Source of the DNA: Locusta migratoria
Taxonomy: Eukaryota; Arthropoda; Insecta; Orthoptera; Acrididae
Direction: 5' to 3'
Assembly (NCBI GenBank): GCA_026315105.1
Contig: CM048747.1
Coordinates: 282,849,654 to 282,913,653 of the forward strand
DNA: 64,000 bases
In this document: positions 53,375-63,900 of the stretch, in pieces
How the letters are laid out: each line of letters starts with the position of its first letter
Numbering within the stretch: position 1 is the stretch's first letter
The notes under the pieces: model-generated
Databases searched by the model: none
What the model was told of the DNA's origin: nothing
What the model saw: the letters and a program-made list of their open reading frames with translations, nothing else
Made by a program: the position numbers and the translations under genes

Positions 53375-55310
53375 TTGTGTTCGCAATGTCAATTAACCCA
53401 CAGCCTGCTTGCGACACCTCCAGGAGCGGTATGGAATGATGACAATCTGCAACGATTAAATGTCAAAGAATTAGTGCTCTTTAAAGTCATCACCGGTATG
53501 CATAGTAATTTGCACTTATTAGACATACTATACATTGCAAAACAAAATACAAGGCGCCTTCCTTACACGTTTCTTTATACATTTCAACTGTGTTGCAGAT
53601 ATCACAGACAATTGCACTGATGAAGTTGTGCTGGATATAGAAGAAAATAGCGGGTTGACGTTTGGTTCAGATTTACAAGAGGATGATGTCAACGATAACG
53701 ATGCTGCCATTTCACCACCATCAGATTTGTCAAGCACTTTCACTGCTTCAACAGGGCTTGGGTGTGGAACCGAGGTTGTCAGTGATGGTGAAAGCTGCTT
53801 TGATGATTTTAAATCTTCAAATACCACTTTGTCCGCCTCCGTAATAGACGAATATATACAATGAGCCATTGTGTTTTGGAAAACTGAAAAAAAGAAAAAG
53901 GGGAGTCACGGCGGAGCACATTGAGGCGCTAAGCTGCGATGCGCGAGGCCTTTCCCCATTGGTATTTGAACCCACCTCGGGCATGGATGTTTGTGCCATC
54001 TTCAGTACAAGCTAGTTCATAAGTACTTTGTAAGTTTAGGGACTGATGACACCGCAGTTAAGTCCCATAAACTTTACAAACATTTTAACATTTTGAAAAA
54101 AAAAGGGGAATCTATCTTACCAAACCATCAAGAGGAACTTTAAATTATTAAAACTGAAACGGGACCTGTATGTTTGGAACAAATACATTAAAAACTGCAG
54201 TACGCAATGCCAAAAGCTTGCAAAAGTAAATTTAATCTGTTTCACCCTAAATTTAATAATGTATACAGCGGTAAGTTGCCGATCCATGGTGTTAACTTAT
54301 AGCAGTGGGACTTTCAAGCCGCAGTGGAGGTGGGCCTAAAAAATTTCAAGGTATCTGCTGGGTGGGTTTACAGTTTCAAGAAGAAATTGCTGTTGTGTCA
54401 CGAAAGATAACTCATGTTATAACAACAAAAAAGTTATGTAACAAAACAGCCAAATTAAAGCCTGTGAAAAATTCATCTCTGATACGAGAGCTGTTATTGA
54501 AGTGCTCGGTACACATAATGTTTACAATATGGATCAAAGTGGATTTAATTTAGAAATGACGTCAGGTCGATCTCTTACAAAAAAAAGAGGACAAAAGATG
54601 TCATCACAGTAGTGCAATCCGTCAGTAATACGACTCAAAGTTACACAATAATGATAACGATATTTGCAGACAGGCAGTTGCATTCACCTCTGTTAATTGC
54701 TTTCAAAGAGTTGACCGGATTGTTTGGGCTGCAAGTCAGAGAAAATTTGTTTCAAGTGGGCAATATTGCTGTAGTCACCTCATCTTCTGGAAAAGTGAAC
54801 AAGGAACACTTACAGCAATGGTGTGTAGAGGTGTTTAATAAAATCATTCGGGATGATATCATATCAGTTTCAATAACAGACTCGTTTTCTGGTCATAAAT
54901 GTTTGTCAGTGGGTGAAGGATATGGAGTTGAAGACACCGCAGTTTCCGTATTGAAAATACCACTCGGTGGCACAAAATACTGTCAGCCACTAGATGTATT
55001 TGGCTTCCATGTGTTCAAGAGTTTTTTCCGGAGGTTTACCATCTCCGTACTACTTCTAGGTGTCAGTATGAACTTCGCTCAGCTTATCACCACCCTGCAT
55101 ATGCAGACAGTTATGTGCACCAGTGTTTAGGTCAGTGTTCTGGTGCGCTTGGTATCGAAGCGACTACACCAGTGACCAGCCAGAACACTGTGAACATCCT
55201 GTAAAATACTGTTTTGACGCTAGTGGAGTGCTATGTTCATTATGCCAAAGTGCGTGTTTTCTAACGTGTAGCTGGTGGAAACAAATGAGACGGTTTTTCA
55301 ACAAGCAGTG
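53375..55310 (+). pseudogene. pogo/Tigger-type DDE transposase, broken
   Basis: An acidic segment near 53600-53870 (EVVLDIEENSG, DLQEDDVNDNDAA) is followed, after a SINE insertion, by helix-rich DNA-binding remnants (SYQTIKRNFKLLKLKRDLYV near 54115-54175). WDFQAAVEVGLKNFK near 54310 is equivalent to the CENP-B-type HTH end. Catalytic core: VYNMDQSGFNLEM near 54520-54560 carries the first Asp. ITDSFSGHKC near 54880 occupies the place of the second (family DS..GH), and KIPLGGTKYCQPLDVFGF near 54950-55005 the third. Stops and frameshifts before 54600 prevent expression; from 54612 a frame stays open for 172 codons. Confidence 0.8.
53907..54099 (+). repeat. SINE inserted in the Tigger-like transposase
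   Basis: Same family as at 16564-16744 and 41047-41248 but in plus orientation: a decayed tRNA head with TATTTGAACCCACC in the B-box place, CTCGGGCATGGATGTTTGTG, GGGACTGATGACACC, AAGTCCCATAAACTTTACAA and an ACATTTTAACATTTTG end. AAAAAGGGGAGTC at 53894-53906 and AAAAAGGGGAATC at 54100-54112 form a 13-bp target duplication with one mismatch. Its insertion postdates the transposon. Confidence 0.88.
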
Positions 55311-55696
55311 TAACGTAATTTAATTTTTAATACCTTTTACGCACATCATTTTGTTATATGTAGAGCTGACACTATTGAAATGGAGTAAACTTGAAAGTGT
55401 TATGGTACATATGTTTCATTTTGTAAAATTATTTCCTCCTCCACTTCCCTATCTCTTCAAATTTCACATTTTGGGGGACTAGCTGTTGTCCCTTCATCGC
55501 ACAGTGCTTCGGGCATTAAGCCAAGGAACAACCCAAGTGCGTGAATGTTTAAAAGCTGTACTTTGAGGAGGCCGTAACTGCGTAGTATCTGAATGATGGC
55601 CCAAATTTTCAAGTTATATCGATTCCCGGGGTTGATATCTAGCTCATGTATTTTTTTCTCAAGTAAATAAGAGGTCAAGTTGATGATGTTCCCTTG

Positions 55697-56281
55697 TAAG
55701 AATCCAACAGTTGTAGTTTAAGCATCTTCAGGCATCCAGTGAAGTCCTCTGAATGTCGTCTACAGAGTCTGTTTAGAGGTGAACTACACTGTGTGGAATT
55801 TGATTCAAGCAAGCCCTCCTTTCTTTAATCAAAGCTGCTACCAATTCCATAACAAATTTGAGTAGTTGCTTGCCATTAGTCCTTGGCCTCAACTTTTAAC
55901 ATATGTGAATTTACAACCATAATATTTTCCTCTTGAATGGATAGTGACCCATTAGCAGGTCACTGTGGATCACACCAAACTTGTTTCTATTATAATCCTA
56001 AATACAGAGAGGCTTCATCTTCTCTGACATTACTAATAACATTATTATTATTATTATCATCATCTCACAAAGAAATGGTCTCAACTGCAAAATGAAAGTT
56101 CGCCATTTTTCAACTTCCAAGAAACAGATCTCAAACTAATATTTTCCTGCTTTCAGTATTGTACTGTAAAGCCACTGTGAAAATAAATATGAAGTGTGCA
56201 GCAGAGTACAATCAATGCCCTTTGCACTAGGTGCCAATGTGTTTTGCACAGTGTGTCACAAATGGAAATATGAACACTGCA

Positions 56282-56323
<42 letters not shown>

Positions 56324-57009
56324 ACATACATAATGAGACAGGTGCTGTGGTTGTTTTTTGTTTTTTTTTTTTTTTTTTTTCCCCCTCTCCCGTGATACTA
56401 CAGGAATTGTATAGTAACTTGATGAAAAGTAATAAAAGACAGTCATTGTTGCAACTATGACTGCCTTTTATTAGTAAACAATCTAACTGGTTGCTGTTCC
56501 AGCTGGCCCTAATTGAGTGGAGAGTATTCTATGAAACTTGAATGTTTGACAGATGTTGAAATACATTTACAAAGCCGAGAAATGGCTGACGTAGTTCCTA
56601 CATGATAAGTCTCTGCTACATAAGAGCTTTCCGTCATCACTTTTTTCATGTCTAGGGTTGACTGTGTGCTCTTGCGTGCATGCATAAAAAATACATTCAC
56701 TCACAAGCTCAACTGATACACACATGGCTACTGGCTCTGGCTACTCAGTTCTGAAGTCAAGTCTCATTAGTCTTGTTATTGTGCTTGCCTGTAACTTAGT
56801 GCCTCATAAATGTTATGAACAGCAATCCTTTCATGTTATTTCACCCTAGTCTTCTTGTTTAAATCTTTATTTATTGAATTTCACACACCAAGCAGCTATT
56901 TACAATACATATGTTTACAGTCCAGGCTTCAGAATGGCAGGCAGTCAGTGTCGACTCATAGAATAAGGCAAGTTTCTGTCCACACTAGCCTAATTTCACA
57001 TTGAATTTG
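55697..57009. other. Non-coding, with two homopolymer runs
   Basis: Apart from the poly(A) and poly(T) tracts at 56283-56380 and a TTA-rich run near 56042-56060, I recognise no feature here. Confidence 0.45.
56283..56380. repeat. A40 and T20 tracts 38 bp apart
   Basis: Forty A residues at 56283-56322 and twenty T residues at 56361-56380. Opposing homopolymers could be tails of two retro-insertions in opposite orientation or one hairpin-prone insertion; no element body was identified on either side. Confidence 0.85.
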
Positions 57010-57990
57010 CTAGGGACTCCTAAGCCCTGCCAATAAATAAAGGGTTAAACTGGACATACCCTCTACAACTGAGTGATTCAATTGGAGATCAAAGGAAAGC
57101 AAGAACTTAGCACCAATACAGAAAGCTATGCAATGATTCAACAGAGGAGGTAAAATCACATAGCTGCTTTCACATATTGTCAGGCCTCTGATGGAGTAGA
57201 ATAAGCCTGTGAAAGGACTGGAATAGGAAGCACTGGGTGATAGGCTTGGAGTGGTCTTGCGATGAGGTCTTGCACAGTGATATCCCATTGGGAAGGGGGT
57301 TGGAATAACAGTCATGAAGGGATGAACTTGAATGATGTGTAGGTTGGAGGGGTAAGGAAGCACCACTTTATGTGGAGTGCTTAGGATCTTGGGTAGGAAG
57401 TGTCTCATTTAAGGATATGATGAAAGTTAAACAAAACCTTGGCAAAGGATGTGGTTCAATTGTTCCAGACCAGGATGGTATTGGGTTATGAGGGCCTATA
57501 TTTTGAAGCTGGTTATTGGAAGGGGAGGGGGGGGGCTATGACAAGGAAAGTCAGTCTATGGACTAGGACTGAGGAATAGTGTCTTTTGTGGGAGCTACAG
57601 TATATTTAGCAAGAGTGACAAGGCTTAATGGGAGGGAGTTTTGGTGTGGAAGGGATGTCAACTACCACAATGAAGGTACTGTTGGTGATTGGTGTGTTGA
57701 ATGTTTACAGAAGTTTGGATGGAGTCATCAGTAAGGTAGAAGTTAGCATCCATGAAGGTGGTGCACCATGAAGATTGAGAAACAACAGAAGAAGAGAAGG
57801 AGTTGATGATGTGAAGGAACAATGATAGAGTGTCTGGCCAAGAAGCCAAATCACGGAAATGTCAACAATGAACCTGAACCAGAAGAGGGGTTTGGGGTTT
57901 TGAGAGGCTAGGAAGGTTTACTCCCAATGGCACAAAAACAAGCTAGCATAGAGAGTGCAAAGCATGTGCCCAAGGCTGTGCTTTGGATTT
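57010..57990 (-). mobile_element. Penelope-like element remnant (RT and GIY-YIG)
   Basis: Reading down from 57990: QNPKPLFWFRFIVDISVIW near 57900-57850 corresponds to the RT catalytic block, with FIVD replacing the family F(I/V)DD-type box. SFTSSTPSLL/FLHIINSF near 57815, FMDANFYLTDDSIQTSVNI near 57760-57700 and TNHQQYLH near 57680 match the downstream RT block (FLDV...). Near 57180-57110, ICESSYVILPPLLNHCIAFC matches the entry to the GIY-YIG domain (SSNVIY...C..CP..YIG). Stops and frame changes abound. Confidence 0.65.
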
Positions 57991-58587
57991 TTGTATGCTA
58001 CATATTTTGTGCATACACATTACGTCCTTAAGTATGTCCTATGTTTCTGTTGCCTTGCCTTTAAACCATGATGCCATTCAACATTGCTGATTTTTCCACC
58101 TTTAGGAACTGTCCCCCCGCCACACACATGACACACATCCACTCCACACACCCCTCCGACAAGGTTGCCATTCCTGATGATTCTGATTAAAAATTTTAAG
58201 CATTGGATGTGTTCAAATTCGAGATCAAGGGCGTTTTGATTACTAATCAACCAAAGACTTTCTTGTTAAATATGAGCCTCGCCTGTAACATACGTAGTGA
58301 CAAACATTTATGTGTACATTTTTATTAAATTTAGACCACCGTGCCATTTGATATTCTGTAATGCCCCTCTTCCACCCCCACCCCCTGGATTCTTGATATA
58401 TATATGGATGAGTAAGGACAGAGAGTACTTCATTTTTGTCAGTACGACAGTAATCCATGTAACAGCTAAGTTGTAGTACCTGCAGCTTATATTTCAGGAA
58501 AATGGTACTTTTATTCAAAATTGACAAATGATATAGAACACAGTGGATTAAAAACTGTTACAACAGAACAACTCGCATAATAGTCTT
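57991..58587. other. No recognised feature; TRAPPC6B 3' flank
   Basis: Sequence downstream, on the minus strand, of the TRAPPC6B poly(A) signal. No motif seen. Confidence 0.45.
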
Positions 58588-58593
58588 TTTATT
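58588..58593 (-). terminator. Poly(A) signal of TRAPPC6B
   Basis: AATAAA on the minus strand, 52 bp after the TRAPPC6B stop codon at 58646-58648, suitably placed for a short 3' untranslated region. Confidence 0.65.
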
Positions 58594-58645
58594 ATTCACA
58601 GAACAAAAATTGTGGCAATGTCTGACTTCTAGAAGTTGCATGATG

Positions 58646-58771
58646 TCATGTCCTCTGCACTTGAATGTGGAATTTACATGCTGGCATTGACTGGACTTCA
58701 GCCGTCACCATACTATTGATTCCAAGATTAGACAAAGCACCACGTATCAGTCCACATGTGAATGCCACATA
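58646..58771 (-). CDS. TRAPPC6B: TRAPPC6B last coding exon
   Basis: This exon encodes the C-terminal 41 residues of trafficking protein particle complex subunit 6B, a small Bet3-fold subunit of the TRAPP tether that acts in ER-Golgi transport and Rab1 activation. It starts YVAFTCGLIRGALSNLGI and continues VTAEVQSMPACKFHIQVQ, closely following the vertebrate C-terminus (..FTCGLIRGGLSNLGIKS..VTAEVSSMPACKFQV). It ends in TGA. The acceptor TTTATTTACAG precedes TATGTGG on the minus strand. It joins the exon at 59108-59309 in phase 0 across a 336-bp intron. The final residues (RT instead of KL) differ from the human form, as expected across phyla. Confidence 0.93.
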   Translation of the reverse strand, partial: YVAFTCGLIRGALSNLGINSMVTAEVQSMPACKFHIQVQRT

Positions 58772-59107
58772 CTGTAAATAAAACATTCATTTATGAAATA
58801 TACATCATATACTTTGTGTCCCAAAACAATCACAACTTATATAACAGCTTCAGTTATAGCACTGAACTAATTTTTAATATTTTAAGGCACTGAACAAAAA
58901 TTCCTAATCACTCTCATAAACGTTCAACAAACAAATTACAGTGTAATAATCCATGGAATAGTAGCTATCCTATCATGAAGGAAACTATGAAATGACAAAT
59001 TAAGAAGGCATTGGATCATAAACTTTACTGTTTGCATTAAGTTTAGTGAGATTATACAACAATCAATATATTTTAACACTAGACACACTTGTAACTTGTT
59101 TACTTAC

Positions 59108-59309
59108 CCTAGGAGCTAACTCAAGATACTGACGACCTGTAGACAGTCTTGTCAGAAATCGGAAAGCATTATCTTGGAGTACATATACACCTTGATGATT
59201 GGTCCTGAGATTATCAATCTGTTTCTTATTGATGGATGACCAAAAATCAGTACAAATAAATTTCATTGTGTCAAGTTCATCCTTGAACCGTGGCCATTCT
59301 TTTGTTAAT
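59108..59309 (-). CDS. TRAPPC6B: TRAPPC6B penultimate coding exon
   Basis: A 202-nt exon encoding the middle of TRAPPC6B. The translation runs LTKEWPRFKDELDTMKFICT, then DFWSSINKKQIDNLRTNHQG, VYVLQDNAFRFLTRLS and QYLELAPR, equal in order to the human KDELDIMKFICKDFW..KKQIDNLRTNHQG..VLQDN.FRLLT segment. The acceptor CTTTGCAACAG precedes ATTAAC and the donor CCTAGG precedes GTAAGT on the minus strand. Its first base completes a split arginine codon, so an upstream exon ending in phase 2 is required. That exon, with the protein's first 55 or so residues, was not recognised up to the window end and may lie outside it. Confidence 0.93.
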
Positions 59310-59921
59310 CTGTTGCAAAGTGAATGGGAATATTAGTTTGAAAACAGAAATCATAAAAATAATAATTACACAAGATAAAAAAATATAAAGCCAAGCTTTT
59401 TTCCAACATGTCATCAAGTGCAGAAAGGAGTAATAATAATGTGGCTAAAAGTTATAGTTATGTTGTGAAAAATGGTGTTTTCAGTAATATTTAAGAAGAA
59501 ATCAAGAAGTAAAAGCAATGGCTTAAAAGTCTCCAGCAAATTTCTAATACACTGAGGACAGATATAGCTCATATTGGAAACAAAAACTGTTACCAGCACT
59601 GTTTTCAGGCCACATCATAAGCAAATTACAAAGTACAAATGTGATGCATGGCCACAAACAGTGAAAGCAAAAATGAATTCAACCAATGTGAAGCTAAAAA
59701 CTGAATGAGAAGCTGTAAAATTGACACCAATAATAAAAAACAAAGGGCAGAGAAATGCACTGTGCTTTTTTTTAGCAGATGGATATCGGAGAAAGCTGTT
59801 TTAAAGGATTATATGGTGGACTTCCGTGCGACTGGCATCTTTATACCAATAGTGAGAGTGAAAAAGGTAAATGAAGATGTCTCGGAACTGAAGATTACAT
59901 TGAAGAACAGTGATTTTATTA
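59310..59921. other. TRAPPC6B intron, no further feature
   Basis: Intronic DNA upstream, in gene orientation, of the 59108-59309 exon. The plus-strand open frame at 59705-59929 contains no known domain and is likely chance. Confidence 0.45.
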
Positions 59922-60293
59922 CAGAATAAAACTTTTCACTCTGCAGCGGAGTATGCCCTGATATGAAACTTCCTGGCAGATTAAAATTGTGTGCCGGAAC
60001 CGGGACTCGAACCTGGGACCTTCGCCTTTCGCAAGCAAGCGCTATACCGATTGAGCTATATGGTGTCTCCACCATATCCTTTCTTCCAGGGGTGCTAGTC
60101 TTGCATGTTTCACAGGAGAGCTTCTGTGAAGTTTGGAAAGTAGGAGGTGAGATACTGGCGGAAATAAAGTTGTGAGATGGCATTGTGAGTCGTGTTGGGA
60201 TAGCTCAGTCGGTAGAGCACTTGCCCACGAAAGGCAAAGGTCCCAGGTTCAAGTCCCGGTTCCGGCACACAATTTTAATCTGCCAGGAAGTTT
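59922..60293. mobile_element. Composite repeat with two inverted tRNA-like ends
   Basis: A tRNA-like sequence on the minus strand (59991-60065; TAGCTCAATCGGTATAGC, GGTTCGAGTCC) and a second one on the plus strand (60194-60269; TAGCTCAGTCGGTAGAGC, GGTTCAAGTCC) flank a central unique part. The plus-strand copy can form a 7-bp acceptor stem (GTTGGGA with TTCCGGC) and a 5-bp anticodon stem (TTGCC/GGCAA). The outer ends are also inverted (CCTGGCAGATTAAAAT, mirrored by ATTTTAATCTGCCAGG). CAGTGATTTTATTA at 59908-59921 and CAGTGATTTTGTTA at 60294-60307 form a 14-bp target duplication with one mismatch, so the whole 372 bp moved as one unit. A related copy lies at 25366-25672. Confidence 0.87.
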
Positions 60294-60307
60294 CAGTGAT
60301 TTTGTTA

Positions 60308-60819
60308 TTTGTATGACTTCTGAAAAAGATATAGCATATAATGAAGCTAAAAGTGTACAATAGGTTTGAAAATACTCTTAGATACAAATAAGGTTCTTGT
60401 GATGATACCTCATAGGTATGACCTGATCTTTAATTCATGTGTCAATAAAGAGATTTGTAGACTAAGGTTGTTATGCTGATCTTATGCAAAACAGAATGTA
60501 GTAAGTGCCAGTAGACTGAACAGGAATTTACACACTGAACTTGGCAAACATCTGAATAATCATAGGAAAAAAATTTCTATGTCAGGAGATAAAGTTGCTC
60601 AGTTTACCTTATGTGATCAGGCCCAGGGTGACTGTACGTAGCTACAAGGATCTGATTCCATAAAAGTCTGTCTCCTGCTTTACAGTGCCAGTTGTTCACT
60701 GCCAAGCCTATAGTACCTATTTCTTCATGGTCTACATCGCTCCATCACTTTCCCCCCCCCCCCCTTCCCCTTGGTTTTCTGCCTTGGGGTTGAACTGTAG
60801 GATAGTTATTGCCCATCAT
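60308..60819. other. No recognised feature; C-rich run near 60750
   Basis: Intronic or intergenic DNA. A run of about 14 C residues followed by TTCCCC lies at 60750-60770. No exon of TRAPPC6B was seen. Confidence 0.4.
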
Positions 60820-61980
60820 TTCTCGCTCACCTGCAAGATGTGTCCAGCCCACGCCAAACACTAACTGCGGACCATTCCTACTAGGTTTGGTTGTCCACGC
60901 GTTTGATTCAGTTCATCATCATGGTGAATTCTCAATTCAATAGTTGTTGTGTCTTGCACAGCACCAAATATTTTACACAAGACTTTCCATTCAAATATCA
61001 GTAGCTTTTTAAAGTCTTGTTCAGAGTGCTCCATGTTTCACACCCATATAGTACTACCGGTTGAATAAGTATCTTGTATAGTCTAATTTATCACTGTTGA
61101 CAAGTTGTGAGCTTTGAATAAATAAATACAGAACCAAGTGACTTTAACTCCAACACACTCTTATATTTACATCTCTCAGCTACCAACTGCTGTAGATGTC
61201 CTCTTGTCCCTGCTACCAACTGGTTCATCAAGAGATATTTGTTTTTTGTTCACTGACAAGAAGTCGAAACTTAGTGGCTGGATACTCAACTCACTATTCC
61301 TTTGCAATTCCTCCTTGGAGCTGGACAGTACGTCAACATCGTCTGTAAAAGTGAGATGCATGCTTTTCCCCCCTCCCACCTCATTCCCATATTCCCATGG
61401 AAGTTTTTGCTGACTACTACCTTTATGACCTTCTCGACAATGAGACTGAAGAGAATCGGTGAAATTGGCACAGTCCTGTGACAATGTTGAAGTACTTTGT
61501 GAGTTGATTGTCAAGTTTTACCTTGCCATATGTTTTGCTCGAAGGCATATTTTAACCAGGTTGATGACTGTGGGCATCCGAACTCCTGGAGGCATTTGAT
61601 TAGCCTCTCGTGATGGATGCAGCTTTCTTAAAATCTACAAATATCATTTGAAGGTCTTCATTATGCTCGCACACCTTTACAGTAAGCTGCCTTAATACAA
61701 AGATGTTATCCACTGTAGACTGGCCTCTACAGAAACCTGCTTGTTACTCTATCAGTTCTTCTACAATGAGTTTGATCCTTCTGAACAGACAACTGAATAA
61801 AATTTTGTAACAGATGTTGAGAAGGACTATTCATCAGTAGTTTTAACAGTTCATTTTTTTCTCCTTTCTTGTGAACTGGGCAGATCATTGCTGTCTTCCA
61901 CTCACCTGGTAATTTCTCTGAAGTGCATATCCCCACAATTAATTGGCGTAGCCTCTCATGCAATGTTTTGCCTCCTTAAT
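60820..61980 (-). pseudogene. LINE RT remnant, minus strand (RTE-like)
   Basis: Reading down from 61980: LRQLIVGICTSEKLPGEWKT and MICPVHKKGEKN near 61945-61865 (family LH.LI..IW..E..P..WK..I..PI.KKGD), then QKDQ..RRTDRVTS near 61760, EEVIKVVVSKN-type residues near 61450, and LTFTDDVDVLSSSKEELQRN near 61360-61310. The last is the RT catalytic block, with FTDD for FADD. Past it, near 61060, comes VVLYGCETWSTLN (family PVV.YG.E.W), and FEWKVLCKIFGAVQ near 60995. The order is that of an RTE-type RT. Stops and frameshifts are numerous. Confidence 0.75.
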
Positions 61981-62149
61981 GGATGATTTCTACCTGTATC
62001 CCATAAGTCACAAGCTCAAGATGGCATTGCAAGTGGGTTTTACAAAGAGTACTCTATGGCATTGGTCCCTTACTTAGCTTGCATTTACTGCAAAACTTTG
62101 GTTCCGTGCAAAGTTCCAAGCAACGGCAAAAAAACTCAGATGTCTCCCT

Positions 62150-63664
62150 TTTATGAGAAAGGTAAAACAACATACCCACATAATTATAAAACCAATATCA
62201 TTAACTTCAGTTAGCTGTAGAATTCTTGAACATATTCTCAATGAGAATATAGTAAATTTCCCTCAGTCAGAAAAGCTATTGCCCACACATCAGCACAGCT
62301 TTAGAAGCAATGCTGGTATGAAACTCAGCTTTCCCTTTTCTCACACAAGATCTTGCAAGTCTGAATGAAGGGCTGCATATTTCTGGTTTCCCAAAAGGAG
62401 ATTAAAATGGTGCTACACTGTAAATTCCTATCAAAGGTATAACTGTATATGTATGTGGTTCAAAGACTTTGTAAGTAATAGAGTGAATACACTGTCCTCG
62501 CTGATAAGTGTTCATCAGAGAAAAGTGTATCATCAGGAGTACCACAGGGAAATGGATCGGTATTATTTTCGGTCTTCATAAATGATCTGATGGACAAAGT
62601 GAGTAGCAATCTGTGGCAGTATATCCGCGATAATGCTGTGGTGCAGTGGAAGGTGACATCATTGAATGACTGTAGAAGGGAGTAAGGAAGGATGCTTAGG
62701 GTTTAACAAGCCCTTCAACTGGAGATGGAGCTCAAGCTCAGATTTTTGGGCAAGGATGAGGAAAGAAATCAGCCGTGCCCTTTCAAAGGAATCATCCCAG
62801 TATTTGTATGGAGTGATTTAGGAAAATCACAACTTTAGAAGAAAGCAAAATGACTGGGGCAAAATTTCTAGTTGGTATGAGGTGTGACAGTTACCTCTAA
62901 ATGTAGAAAAATGTAAGGTGATGCAGATCAAAAGGAAAAACAATCCTACAATGATCTTATACAGTATTATTAGTGTGTTGCTTGACACAGATGCATCAAA
63001 TATCTAGGAATAAAGTTGCAGGCAATATGAAGTGGAGTGAGCATATAAGATAGTCGTGGGGAAGGCATATAGTCAACTTTGGTTTATTGGGAGAATTTTG
63101 GTAATATGTGGTTTATACAGTAGATTGGAAGGCAACGGCATACCACCTCCAAACAGGACCATGCCTAGTAAAGCACTGTGGTGTTCAAACCAATCTTTGG
63201 ATTGTTGACTGCTTTTACAGGAGATTACATATAGAGCACTTGTGAAACATCTTCTTGTGTATTGGTCGAATGTCTGGGACCAACACCAGACAAGTTTAAA
63301 GGACAACACACAAGAAATTCAGAGACAGACTACTAGGTTATCAATAGTAGATTCAATCAATGTGTGAGTGTCAACAGAGATTCTTTGGGAACACCAACGA
63401 GACTCACTGGGGGAAAGAATGTTCTTTTTGGAAACACTATTGAGAAAATGTAGAGAGCCAGAATTTGAAGCCAACTGCAGAACATGTAATCTGCCACCAA
63501 CTTACCTTTCACATAAAGACTGCAAAGATGTGAGAAATTATGGCTCAAATAATACTTTGTTCTATCTAGGAATGAGACAGAAAGGGAAATTACTAGTAGG
63601 AGTACAAGGTGCCCTCCACCTCAGACCTCACAGTGGATTGTGGAGTATGTGTGTGCAGATGTAA
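62150..63664 (+). pseudogene. LINE RT remnant, plus strand (CR1/L2-like)
   Basis: Plus strand: YKPISLTSVSCRILEHILNE near 62185-62245 and QHSFRSNAG near 62290, then after shifts SGVPQGNGSVLFSVFINDLM near 62535-62592. Near 62625 a YIRDNAVV stretch replaces the F(A)DD catalytic box. WSEHIR follows at about 63035 and RKCREPEFEANC-like residues later. The layout equals that of the LINE at 38568-40008, and the end (CACAGTGGATTGTGGAGTAT then GCAGATGTA at 63656-63664) fits the 3' end of the same family. Heavily mutated. Confidence 0.7.
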
Positions 63665-63681
63665 AGGTAAATTAAAGTTAT

Positions 63682-63900
63682 GCAGTGAATGATGAATATT
63701 TCACCACTAGAGATAACTTAAGTGAGGTTGTTAAGAAGTGGAGGTTATATAGAAATTATTCAGTGAATGATAAAGACTATATCACTATAAGTTATTGAGG
63801 TATTAAGAGGTGAAGGGAGAAGTCATTCAGTGAATGATGAACATTCCACCACCAGAACTGAAGTATTAAGAGATTATTCAGTACATGATAAACACATGCT
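63682..63900 (+). repeat. Short tandem repeat of about 50-80 bp units
   Basis: The phrase CAGTGAATGAT recurs at about 63683, 63760 and 63828, and as CAGTACATGAT at 63879. It is followed by A/G-A and then blocks with CACCAC and AGTATTAAGAGGT in variable number. At least three partial copies with unit lengths of roughly 77, 68 and 51 bp. Confidence 0.6.

Larger units (their letters stand above)
53122..55696 (+). mobile_element. pogo/Tigger-type DNA transposon with long inverted ends
   Basis: CAAGGGAACATC at the left end is mirrored by GATGTTCCCTTG at the right end (55685-55696). The inverted similarity continues for about 200 bp inward: TACATGAGCTAGATATCAAC near 53176 is mirrored near 55632-55651, and GGGCCATTATTCAGATACTA near 53224 is mirrored near 55583-55602. 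A GCCGCTTAATGCCCGAA block near 53325 also partly matches. The interior carries a DDE transposase remnant in plus orientation and a SINE. The right flank is TA; the left flank is GA, so the usual TA duplication is mutated or misplaced. Confidence 0.85.

Noticed and set aside
60194..60269. Functional tRNA gene
   Set aside because: The boxes and a 7-bp acceptor stem are present, but U33 is replaced by A, there is a T-stem mismatch, and it lies inside a repeat with an inverted partner and target duplication. It is a SINE-type head, not a tRNA gene.
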